A stretch of DNA of 20,852 nt, from the IMG/VR virus record IMGVR_UViG_3300031857_001678, positions 1 to 20,852 of that record; one strand, written 5' to 3'. The position numbers and the translations under genes were made by a program. Positions within the stretch are counted from its first letter, which is position 1. Each line of letters begins with the position of its first letter. Of this stretch, positions 17,651 to 20,852 are shown in pieces. Under the pieces are notes generated by a model that did not search any database, was not told where the DNA came from, and saw nothing but the letters and a program-made list of their open reading frames with translations. Source of the stretch: a virus.

Positions 17651-18408
17651 CAGATGACTCTTGTTTTTTCGTGACCGACTCGTACCCGAGGGTCGCACCA
17701 AATTTCAAATCCTGCTTCAATTGCATCTAGACAGAATGATACATCTTCCCCACACATATCCTGCACTTCTCCGGATTCGAAGACCTGCATTTTAGGTGCG
17801 AACCAGGGGTACTTCATATTTTCGTTTTCGAAGACTCCATTCTTAATCAGAAGCCAACCGAATCCGGTATAATCAACTGTGAAGGGCTTCTTTCTCTTTG
17901 CCATGGTTTCCAGAGTTTCATGATTCATGACTCCACCATTATTTCTAAAGTCATTCTCTTCCAACCAGTGTGCAACTGATGTTGTCATACCATCTTCTGT
18001 ACAGTACCAACCAGCTGCAATATCTTTTTCCATCAGAACTAGTTGAAGAAATTTTTCGGTATTGAAGACAATATCCGAATCAATCCAAAGTTGCCAATCA
18101 TAATTTAATTTACCGTCCCAGGGCAATTGGTCCGGACCTCTTAAAACATTTGCACCCAGACACTTGCATCTGGCAAAATTAACCATGGAAGAATAGTCTT
18201 GAGAAATTTGAATGCTTGCACCTGCCTGTACAATATCAAAACATAACTGAACAAAACTCTTTAGGTAGGTATAGGAGACTCCTCTTCCAGGAAGACAAAA
18301 GACGATGCTCTTGCCTCTGATCATTTCCTTTGCTCTATTGTAATCCCACTCCTCAACATCTTTTGTTGTGGTGGGGTTCTTTGCTTTTACAGTAAATCCT
18401 TTAGACAT
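17650..18408 (-). CDS. GT-A fold glycosyltransferase-like protein, 252 aa
   Basis: The N-terminal region holds SIVFCLPGRGVSYTYLKSF, the first strand of a nucleotide-sugar domain with a Gly/Arg loop. NYDWQLWIDSDIVF near residue 105-118 carries the D-x-D metal/nucleotide-sugar motif. CGEDVSFCLDAIEAGF near residues 218-233 is the acidic 'ED' element that often holds the catalytic base, and VRVGHEK near the end supplies a metal-binding His. Together these are typical of GT-A enzymes, similar to glycosyltransferases often seen in cyanophages. Donor and acceptor are unknown; modification of virion proteins, phage DNA or host surface sugars are all possible. It is the first gene behind a strong sigma-70-like promoter and overlaps the next gene as TGATG. 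Confidence 0.85.
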   Translation of the reverse strand: MSKGFTVKAKNPTTTKDVEEWDYNRAKEMIRGKSIVFCLPGRGVSYTYLKSFVQLCFDIVQAGASIQISQDYSSMVNFARCKCLGANVLRGPDQLPWDGKLNYDWQLWIDSDIVFNTEKFLQLVLMEKDIAAGWYCTEDGMTTSVAHWLEENDFRNNGGVMNHETLETMAKRKKPFTVDYTGFGWLLIKNGVFENENMKYPWFAPKMQVFESGEVQDMCGEDVSFCLDAIEAGFEIWCDPRVRVGHEKTRVI

Positions 18409-18432
18409 AAAATTAATGGTTTTTATTTCATA

Positions 18433-18461
18433 ATCATACAGTATTATATAGAATTTGTCAA
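18433..18461 (-). promoter_or_regulatory. Near-consensus sigma-70 promoter for the glycosyltransferase-speD operon
   Basis: The minus strand has TTGACA (18461-18456), a 17-bp spacer and TATGAT (18438-18433): a perfect -35, ideal spacing and 5/6 in the -10. The start of the 252-aa gene lies 24 nt after the -10. The -35 overlaps the TGA stop of the 63-aa gene. This is the best host-type promoter in the A+T-rich part and indicates early or middle expression by host RNA polymerase. Confidence 0.78.
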
Positions 18462-18649
18462 TGAGATGAATTGAAACTCAAATCTTTGCTGAAGAGTACT
18501 TTTTCATAACTTATGTCATGTTTTTCGACTCCACCAATTACACTGATTAAATTGTTCAGTGTGCTCCAGGTTTGGTGAAATTCCTCTTCTGATAGAGAGT
18601 GATAGATGCAATTATTTTTGTGATAGACATGATATCTTATTTCACTCAT
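18458..18649 (-). CDS. Small protein, paralogue of the 70-aa YxxxxNxxxIYxxLSExEF family, 63 aa
   Basis: The product starts MSEIRYHVYHKNNCIYHSLS and continues EEEFHQTWSTLNNLIS. The pattern Y-x-V/I-x-x-N-x-x-x-I-Y-x-x-L-S-E-x-E-F/Y is shared with the 70-aa protein at 17438-17650; the C-terminal halves differ. Function is unknown. It overlaps the upstream 58-aa gene by 8 nt (ATGAGTGA), so translation is coupled, and its stop codon lies within the -35 of the next promoter. Confidence 0.78.
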   Translation of the reverse strand: MSEIRYHVYHKNNCIYHSLSEEEFHQTWSTLNNLISVIGGVEKHDISYEKVLFSKDLSFNSSH

Positions 18650-18818
18650 ATTTGTGCTCTCTCAATATAAGTTCGTTTCCTTCAACGGTAAAATTAATCG
18701 GAGTTTCTTCGTACCAACTGATTTCATTGACGATCCACTCTGGAATAATAACATGATATTCTCCCGTAATTGGATCGACTTCTATGAACTTAATTTCTTC
18801 GCCGGATTTTTTTTTCAT
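18642..18818 (-). CDS. 58-aa protein resembling AbrB/MazE swapped-hairpin DNA-binding domains
   Basis: Read from ATG 18818 (MKKKSGEEIKFIEVDPITGE) to TGA 18644-18642. The central YHVIIPEWIVNEISWYEETP, then INFTVEGNELILRE, follows the SpoVT/AbrB pattern V-x-I-P-x-x-I-x-x-x-h, a polar loop, a strand, then x-G-x-x-h-h-h. Small proteins of this family bind DNA as dimers, often as antitoxins or transition-state regulators. No toxin gene is seen next to it, so a regulator is more likely than an antitoxin. The similarity is at motif level only and the family call is an inference. It overlaps the next gene by 8 nt and is the last gene before the compositional break. Confidence 0.72.
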   Translation of the reverse strand: MKKKSGEEIKFIEVDPITGEYHVIIPEWIVNEISWYEETPINFTVEGNELILREHKYE

Positions 18819-18824
18819 ATTCGT

Positions 18825-18855
18825 TATATAAAATCTTTTTTTTCTTTTTTATATA
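18825..18855. repeat. A+T-only inverted repeat in the intergenic tract
   Basis: TATATAAAA (18825-18833) and TTTTATATA (18847-18855) form a perfect 9-bp inverted repeat around a pyrimidine-only 13-nt spacer (on the plus strand). It sits directly upstream of the 58-aa gene. It may be a weak hairpin, a melting site or a protein-binding site; alternating T/A stretches pair by chance easily. Confidence 0.35.
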
Positions 18856-18931
18856 GCGAAATTTTTTTTTATGTGAGTGTTATATTTAACTCGCTTCCGT
18901 AACACTTTGTAGGTTAGGGTAGTTATGCGTT

Positions 18932-18937
18932 TTTATA
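18932..18937 (-). promoter_or_regulatory. Candidate -10 (TATAAA) of a sixth array-type promoter/leader
   Basis: TATAAA is followed by 26 nt that are almost free of G (AACGCATAACTACCCTAACC then TACAAA) and then a GTG at 18905. The -10 to start distance equals that of three array genes. The GTG opens a Lys/Arg-rich 38-codon frame running through the A+T-rich tract and out of frame into the 58-aa gene; that frame is probably not a gene. The promoter may instead serve the 58-aa gene with a ~110-nt leader. Confidence 0.4.
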
Positions 18938-19012
18938 ACCGCGCCCCGCCGGGGACATAACAAACGCCCCCCAATTAACTGCTGATTCACGAACGAAGGC
19001 ACTGGGGCAGGG

Positions 19013-19186
19013 TCACCCCCGCACTTCGTCAGAATGAACCTCAGCGAACTGTGCCGCCCATACGGTGGCAGGGATGCCCACGGGGTAAACCATAGCGGGA
19101 TTCTCATTCCAGGCGCTGCCGTCGTTACGGTAGGAGACCCACACGGTCTGGCGGTCCTTGAGGCGGGTGGCAGGGGAGAGGCGCAT
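19013..19186 (-). CDS. Array mini-gene 4, hypothetical protein, 57 aa
   Basis: I start it at ATG 19186 (MRLSPATRLKDRQTVWVSYR) because the frame's apparent N-terminal extension (MLQLTQFNQPPP) is the translated promoter and leader, identical in the next unit. The product then has NDGSAWNENPAMVYPVG and an Ala-rich helix-like stretch, WAAQFAEV. No family recognised; no signal peptide, membrane segment or cysteine. The G+C-rich codon usage is unlike the A+T-rich neighbours. The stop is written GGGGG-TGA-CCCTGCCCC, as in the other units. An alternative frame at 18886-19107 overlaps it and is less convincing. Confidence 0.6.
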   Translation of the reverse strand: MRLSPATRLKDRQTVWVSYRNDGSAWNENPAMVYPVGIPATVWAAQFAEVHSDEVRG

Positions 19187-19188
19187 CG

Positions 19189-19224
19189 GAGGCGGTTGGT
19201 TGAACTGGGTTAATTGTAGCACGT
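19189..19224 (-). repeat. 36-bp direct repeat, copy 1 (promoter plus leader)
   Basis: This segment is identical over 36 bases to 19426-19461. It holds ACGTGCTACAAT and the leader TAACCCAGTTCAACCAACCG followed by CCTC, ending 2 nt before the start codon. Outside the repeat the two genes are unrelated, so it is a shared regulatory module, not a gene duplication in full. Confidence 0.9.
19213..19221 (-). promoter_or_regulatory. Extended -10 promoter (TGCTACAAT) of array mini-gene 4
   Basis: TGC-TACAAT matches an extended -10 (TGNTAnAAT). The -10 ends 26 nt before the ATG at 19186. No well-placed -35 exists: TTGACC occurs upstream but with a 20-bp spacer. The whole element is within the 36-bp direct repeat. 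Confidence 0.62.
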
Positions 19225-19235
19225 AACGGGGCAGG

Positions 19236-19250
19236 GGGGGTCAATCCCCC
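19236..19250 (-). terminator. Stop-codon hairpin of mini-gene 3
   Basis: The minus strand reads GGGGG-ATTGA-CCCCC: a 5-bp G/C stem with the TGA stop in and beside the loop. There is no U-tract, so it is not a classical intrinsic terminator; it could pause polymerase or stabilise the 3' end. Confidence 0.4.
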
Positions 19251-19423
19251 ATCGCTTCCTTCAATGCCTCAAACGCTGCCATCCAATGGGCGGCGTCGGC
19301 GTGTTTGCCAGCAAGGCGCTCATCCACGGCAAAGCACAGCACGGCGGTTCGGATGGTGCCCCAAGTCCCGTCGGGCAGGGTGAGGGTGGTAAGGTTCTCA
19401 GCGTTCCAGGGGGAGGCGGTCAT
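19241..19423 (-). CDS. Array mini-gene 3, hypothetical protein, 60 aa
   Basis: The start is ATG 19423 (MTASPWNAENLTTLTLPDGT), two nt after the direct repeat; the longer frame beginning in the repeat is translated leader. After WGTIRTAVLCFAVDERLAG it has a helix-like segment rich in Ala (ADAAHWMAAFEALKEAMGD). No family recognised. The stop lies in a GGGGG-ATTGA-CCCCC inverted repeat at 19236-19250, next to the promoter of mini-gene 4. Composition is G+C-rich. Confidence 0.62.
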   Translation of the reverse strand: MTASPWNAENLTTLTLPDGTWGTIRTAVLCFAVDERLAGKHADAAHWMAAFEALKEAMGD

Positions 19424-19425
19424 GA

Positions 19426-19461
19426 GAGGCGGTTGGTTGAACTGGGTTAATTGTAGCACGT
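19426..19461 (-). repeat. 36-bp direct repeat, copy 2 (promoter plus leader)
   Basis: Identical over 36 bases to 19189-19224; centre-to-centre distance is 237 bp. It carries the extended -10 TGCTACAAT and leader of mini-gene 3. The third array promoter (19662-19670) keeps the core ATTGTAGCACGTAACGGGG (plus strand) in common with copy 1 but has a different leader. Confidence 0.9.
19450..19458 (-). promoter_or_regulatory. Extended -10 promoter (TGCTACAAT) of array mini-gene 3
   Basis: TGC-TACAAT ends 26 nt before the ATG at 19423, the same spacing as for mini-gene 4. CTGACC, which includes the stop of mini-gene 2, lies 16 bp upstream and could act as a weak -35. Confidence 0.62.
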
Positions 19462-19473
19462 CGGGGGGCGGGG

Positions 19474-19638
19474 TCAGACCATATGGTCCGCCAGACCCCA
19501 GTTAATCACAATCAGGTCGGGGTTCAGGCGAGCGCAGGTGTCCCATGCCTGCTGGGCGGTTTCTGCCATGTAGGACAGGGTGACCTGCCGACGCTGGCGA
19601 GTGTGGAAACCGGTGAACAGGAAACTGGATTCGGTCAT
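19474..19638 (-). CDS. Array mini-gene 2, hypothetical protein, 54 aa
   Basis: The start is ATG 19638 (MTESSFLFTGFHTRQRRQVT); the in-frame extension MLQYSQPTPPP is translated leader. The segment LSYMAETAQQAWDTCARLNP resembles the strand-helix 'xxAxTxxxAWxxAxxL' unit of many tiny phage proteins, and its A-x-x-AWD-x-C-x-x-L core recurs in mini-gene 1. It ends DLIVINWGLADHMV. Function unknown. The last codons include a 12-bp palindrome, GACCATATGGTC (19477-19488), immediately before the TGA. Confidence 0.65.
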   Translation of the reverse strand: MTESSFLFTGFHTRQRRQVTLSYMAETAQQAWDTCARLNPDLIVINWGLADHMV

Positions 19639-19661
19639 GGGGGGGGGTGTCGGTTGAGAGT

Positions 19662-19670
19662 ATTGTAGCA
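19662..19670 (-). promoter_or_regulatory. Extended -10 promoter (TGCTACAAT) of array mini-gene 2
   Basis: TGC-TACAAT ends 23 nt before the ATG at 19638. Its upstream side, CGTTACG, equals that of mini-gene 4. The leader (ACTCTCAACCGACACC then a run of C) has a single G. Confidence 0.62.
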
Positions 19671-19682
19671 CGTAACGGGGGG

Positions 19683-19844
19683 TCAGCGCCCGTCAGTGTA
19701 GTCTCCGATGATGACCCCGTTGCAGCGGACCTGAGCGTACCCGTACTCTTCAGACAGATCCAGGCAGAGGTCCCATGCACGGTCGGCATCGGTGGTAGTG
19801 TTCTCCCAGGGAGCGGCGGGGCAGATCACGTCAAGGCGGGTCAT
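19683..19844 (-). CDS. Array mini-gene 1, hypothetical protein, 53 aa
   Basis: Read from ATG 19844 (MTRLDVICPAAPWENTTTDA) to TGA 19685-19683. The centre is DRAWDLCLDLSEEYGYAQVR, then CNGVIIGDYTDGR, a helix-to-strand arrangement with a possible hairpin end. The A-x-x-AWD-x-C-x-x-L stretch matches mini-gene 2, suggesting distant paralogues or a common fold. Function unknown. Its promoter follows a 16-nt G/C hairpin. The stop reads GGGCGC-TGA-CCCCCC, matching the array style. Confidence 0.65.
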   Translation of the reverse strand: MTRLDVICPAAPWENTTTDADRAWDLCLDLSEEYGYAQVRCNGVIIGDYTDGR

Positions 19845-19869
19845 TTGGTTCGTTTGCTTTGGTTCCCTT

Positions 19870-19875
19870 AGTATA
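19870..19875 (-). promoter_or_regulatory. -10 promoter (TATACT) of array mini-gene 1
   Basis: TATACT ends 25 nt before the ATG at 19844. The leader reads AAGGGAACCAAAGCAAACGA then ACCAA. There is no recognisable -35; the expected place is filled by a GGGGGT-TCTG-ACCCCC hairpin. Confidence 0.58.
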
Positions 19876-19891
19876 GGGGGTCAGAACCCCC
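19876..19891 (-). repeat. G/C hairpin abutting the mini-gene 1 promoter
   Basis: A 6-bp perfect stem (GGGGGT/ACCCCC) with a 4-nt loop. The minus strand reads ...TCTGACCCCC directly before TATACT. TGACCCC is the word that ends each array gene, so this may be the 3' remnant of a lost unit. Confidence 0.45.
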
Positions 19892-19902
19892 CCAAGCGGA
19901 AA

Positions 19903-19932
19903 CCCTGTGCCAGTGGTTTGACTGGCACAGGG
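19903..19932 (-). terminator. Strong hairpin terminator after the 70-aa gene
   Basis: CCCTGTGCCAGT (19903-19914) and ACTGGCACAGGG (19921-19932) make a perfect 12-bp stem with a 6-nt loop. It starts 18 nt after the stop of the gene at 19950 on the minus strand and is followed there by TTTCC. The U-run is short, but the stem is the strongest in the window. Confidence 0.72.
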
Positions 19933-19949
19933 CAGAGGGCAGTTATCTA

Positions 19950-20162
19950 TTAGAATTGAATTTCACTCAGAGTAGGAGCAGCAGCGGAATCAGAACCGCC
20001 ACTGTCAGAAACCCCATCAGCAATTGAATCAAGAATTTGGAGAATTTGCTCACCATTGGAACCTTGGCGAAGGAGTGAGAGAATGACATCGCGGGACATT
20101 TGAGTATACATTAGAGAGTGTAATTTGGTGGGTTTAAAGTCATCACCAGGACTCCAATTCAT
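19950..20162 (-). CDS. Hypothetical protein with RQGxNGEQILxILD helix motif, 70 aa
   Basis: The start ATG at 20162 shares ATGA with the stop of the 53-aa gene. The N-terminus is MNWSPGDDFKPTKLHSLMYT; the middle QMSRDVILSLLRQGSNGEQI, followed by LQILDSIAD, predicts a helix-turn-helix-like pair of amphipathic helices; the C-terminus is Ser/Gly/Asp/Ala-rich and probably disordered. I recall similar 'LLRxGxxGxxILxILD' proteins in cyanophages and marine cyanobacteria but cannot name a family. It closes the 20607-19950 operon and is followed by a strong hairpin terminator. Confidence 0.75.
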   Translation of the reverse strand: MNWSPGDDFKPTKLHSLMYTQMSRDVILSLLRQGSNGEQILQILDSIADGVSDSGGSDSAAAPTLSEIQF

Positions 20163-20320
20163 CGACCCATTGGCATATGCAGCAGGCGGAAGTCATCCTC
20201 TATCCATGAGAAATAAACCCAGATTTTGTCAACGAATTTTGTAGTCTTCTTCAGGTAATATTTGTCGGAGGGTGAGAGTTTGCGGTAAACTTTGCCGTTG
20301 CTGATGTGAATCGTTTTCAT
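20159..20320 (-). CDS. Hypothetical protein, 53 aa
   Basis: Read from ATG 20320 (MKTIHISNGKVYRKLSPSDK) to TGA 20161-20159. It is basic in the first half and has an aromatic, acidic second part (FVDKIWVYFSWIEDDFRLLH). There is no signal peptide; the hydrophobic stretch is too short and charged for a membrane helix. No family recognised. It starts 26 nt after the NYETWN gene behind a G-free leader (ATCTAACTCACTCATCACAA then ACTCCA) and overlaps the next gene by 4 nt (ATGA), which supports it as coding. Confidence 0.68.
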   Translation of the reverse strand: MKTIHISNGKVYRKLSPSDKYYLKKTTKFVDKIWVYFSWIEDDFRLLHMPMGR

Positions 20321-20346
20321 TGGAGTTTGTGATGAGTGAGTTAGAT

Positions 20347-20607
20347 TCAGAAGTCGAAAACGTCGCCGTTGATTTCTGCGCGATTGACTTTAGGGTCGTT
20401 CCACTTCACACCGTCAGGGGTTTCTTTGGTGCCGAATTCATAGAACATTTCCAGCAGTTCTTCATAGCAGCAGATGTCATTTTGATCAATCAATTCTTGA
20501 ATGCCTTCATCATTCTGAATCCACAGAACCACGTTCCAGGTTTCATAATTCGTCCAACCGTTGTAGGTTGTATCGGTGAGGCAAGTCTGGTAGGTTGCGG
20601 TTGCCAT
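20347..20607 (-). CDS. NYETWN-type phage protein (probably DUF7249 family), 86 aa
   Basis: The start is ATG 20607 (MATATYQTCLTDTTYNGWTN); the frame's extra MIHTKQPNQ upstream is promoter/leader. The motif YNGWTNYETWNVVLWIQNDE (residues 15-34) is a hallmark of a small protein family widespread in phages and plasmids of many hosts, which I believe is DUF7249; its function is unknown. The rest is acidic (DICCYEELLEMFYEF, then WNDPKVNRAEINGDVFDF). It suggests that the G+C-rich part is also of mobile-element origin. It leads a three-gene unit with the 53- and 70-aa genes. Confidence 0.82.
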   Translation of the reverse strand: MATATYQTCLTDTTYNGWTNYETWNVVLWIQNDEGIQELIDQNDICCYEELLEMFYEFGTKETPDGVKWNDPKVNRAEINGDVFDF

Positions 20608-20633
20608 TTGGTTGGGTTGCTTGGTATGAATCA

Positions 20634-20639
20634 ATTATA
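20634..20639 (-). promoter_or_regulatory. -10 promoter (TATAAT) of the NYETWN operon
   Basis: A consensus TATAAT ends 26 nt before ATG 20607. The leader TGATTCATACCAAGCAACCC then AACCAA has the same A/C-rich, AACCAA-ending form as mini-genes 1, 3 and 4. No -35 match is present at the usual distance. Confidence 0.65.
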
Positions 20640-20660
20640 AGGGGTGGAAGTGCCGTTCTG

Positions 20661-20692
20661 GGGGAACCTTGTGCCAGTTCCCCAAGTGGCAC
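20661..20692 (-). terminator. Competing hairpins between the partial gene and the NYETWN operon
   Basis: Two mutually exclusive stems exist: GTGCCA/TGGCAC (20671-20676 with 20687-20692) and GGGGAAC/GTTCCCC (20661-20667 with 20677-20683). They follow the stop of the partial gene directly and precede the TATAAT. Without a U-tract they are a weak terminator candidate or a switch between two folds. Confidence 0.42.
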
Positions 20693-20852
20693 TCAGCAAC
20701 CCATCCGCTGGCAAAGTGCCTCCAAATTCTTTTCAACTTGCTCGCTGAAAAGGGATTCTTGAATCACCTCCCGAATCTTCAGCAGAGCATAATCATATCC
20801 TTCATCATTCGTCAGTTGATTCTGATACTTTTCAGCAGTGGAGTAGCAGTCA
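20693..20852 (-). CDS. Hypothetical protein, C-terminal 52 residues
   Basis: The frame enters from the window edge and ends at TGA 20695-20693. The visible part is DCYSTAEKYQNQLTNDEGYD, then YALLKIREVIQESLFSEQVE and KNLEALCQRMGC. It is helix-rich and acidic, with a heptad-like Leu/Ile spacing in the middle. No family recognised; the N-terminus is missing. Composition is intermediate, like the NYETWN operon. Confidence 0.65.
   Translation of the reverse strand, partial: DCYSTAEKYQNQLTNDEGYDYALLKIREVIQESLFSEQVEKNLEALCQRMGC

Larger units (their letters stand above)
18819..19012. other. Gene-free spacer containing the compositional junction
   Basis: This 194-base stretch has no convincing gene. 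Its lower part (to about 18890) is dominated by T-runs and TATA tracts; its upper part (from about 18940) is G+C-rich with a CCCC-GCC-GGGG mini-hairpin at 18944-18954. The change takes place within a few dozen bases. A promoter/leader of the array type lies inside it (18932-18937). Confidence 0.6.

Noticed and set aside
18642-18649. Toxin-antitoxin pair made of the 58-aa and 63-aa genes
   Set aside because: The 8-nt overlap fits, but the 63-aa protein resembles the 70-aa family and not a known toxin, so the pair is not supported.
18886-19107. Minus-strand 73-codon frame overlapping array mini-gene 4
   Set aside because: Starts inside mini-gene 4 without an array-type promoter and ends in the composition junction; mini-gene 4 has the matching promoter, leader and stop.
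19189-19461. CRISPR array
   Set aside because: There are only two identical 36-bp copies, 237 bp apart with a gene between them; the repeats contain promoters, and no cas gene is present.
19186-19671. Longer N-termini (MLQLTQFNQPP, MLQYSQPTPPP) for mini-genes 2-4
   Set aside because: These residues come from translating the TGCTACAAT promoter and leader, the first two being parts of a 36-bp repeat; the ATG just after the repeat is the likely start.
19502-19789. Minus-strand 95-codon frame across mini-genes 1 and 2
   Set aside because: It runs through the promoter of mini-gene 2 in a different frame; Ser/Thr/Pro-rich product typical of a G+C-rich shadow frame.
20320-20640. Plus-strand 106-codon frame
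   Set aside because: Antisense of the NYETWN gene, whose family motif is unmistakable on the minus strand.

Overview
The window looks like a piece of a T4-like cyanophage (a marine or freshwater cyanomyovirus). The evidence is an A+T-rich baseplate cluster in the order 25 - 6 - giant protein in the gene 7 slot - 8 - DUF4815-type structural protein, a phage-borne S-adenosylmethionine decarboxylase (speD), cyanophage-style small conserved proteins, and T4-type late promoter words (TATAAATA). No integrase, IS element, tRNA or rRNA was seen. Every gene I support is on the minus strand, so transcription runs from high to low coordinates.

Layout from low to high coordinates: 1-104 is the start of a DUF4815-type virion protein that leaves the window; 108-1661 is baseplate wedge gp8; 1694-13672 is a 3,992-residue baseplate protein built from several families of degenerate beta-rich repeats plus a YHYH-type domain; 13676-15604 is gp6; 15606-16007 is gp25. 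These late genes are nearly gapless, and gp25 and gp8 each have a TATAAATA word a short distance upstream. Next come an 80-residue protein of unknown function (16040-16282), two RNA-hairpin candidates, speD (16350-16703), a possible ATP-grasp-like protein (16715-17305), a 50-residue basic protein, a 70-residue protein and a GT-A-type glycosyltransferase (17650-18408). The genes from the glycosyltransferase to speD overlap or nearly abut and sit behind a near-consensus sigma-70 promoter (18433-18461). Two further small genes follow; one of them resembles an AbrB-type swapped-hairpin protein.

At about 18,860-18,910 the base composition changes abruptly to G+C-rich, easing back to intermediate composition beyond about 19,950. 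This part (18,900-20,852) holds very short genes. Four of them (19013-19844) form a tandem array of roughly 200-bp self-contained units: a -10 promoter, a short leader poor in G and lacking Shine-Dalgarno, an ORF of 53-60 codons, and a stop codon written as TGACCC(C) next to a G-run. Two of the promoters lie in a perfect 36-bp direct repeat. A fifth unit of the same design starts the gene group at 20159-20607, which begins with an NYETWN-type phage protein. A sixth promoter/leader (18932-18937) points into the A+T-rich side and has no convincing gene at the expected distance. The array is the least explained structure here; it could be a phage accessory island or the result of a chimeric assembly, and the two can be told apart by read mapping.

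How the parts fit: the left 16 kb builds the baseplate late in infection; speD, the glycosyltransferase and the small genes are probably expressed earlier from host-type promoters and act on host metabolism or surfaces; the mini-gene array has the form expected of independently expressed small effectors, but no function can be read from its sequences.
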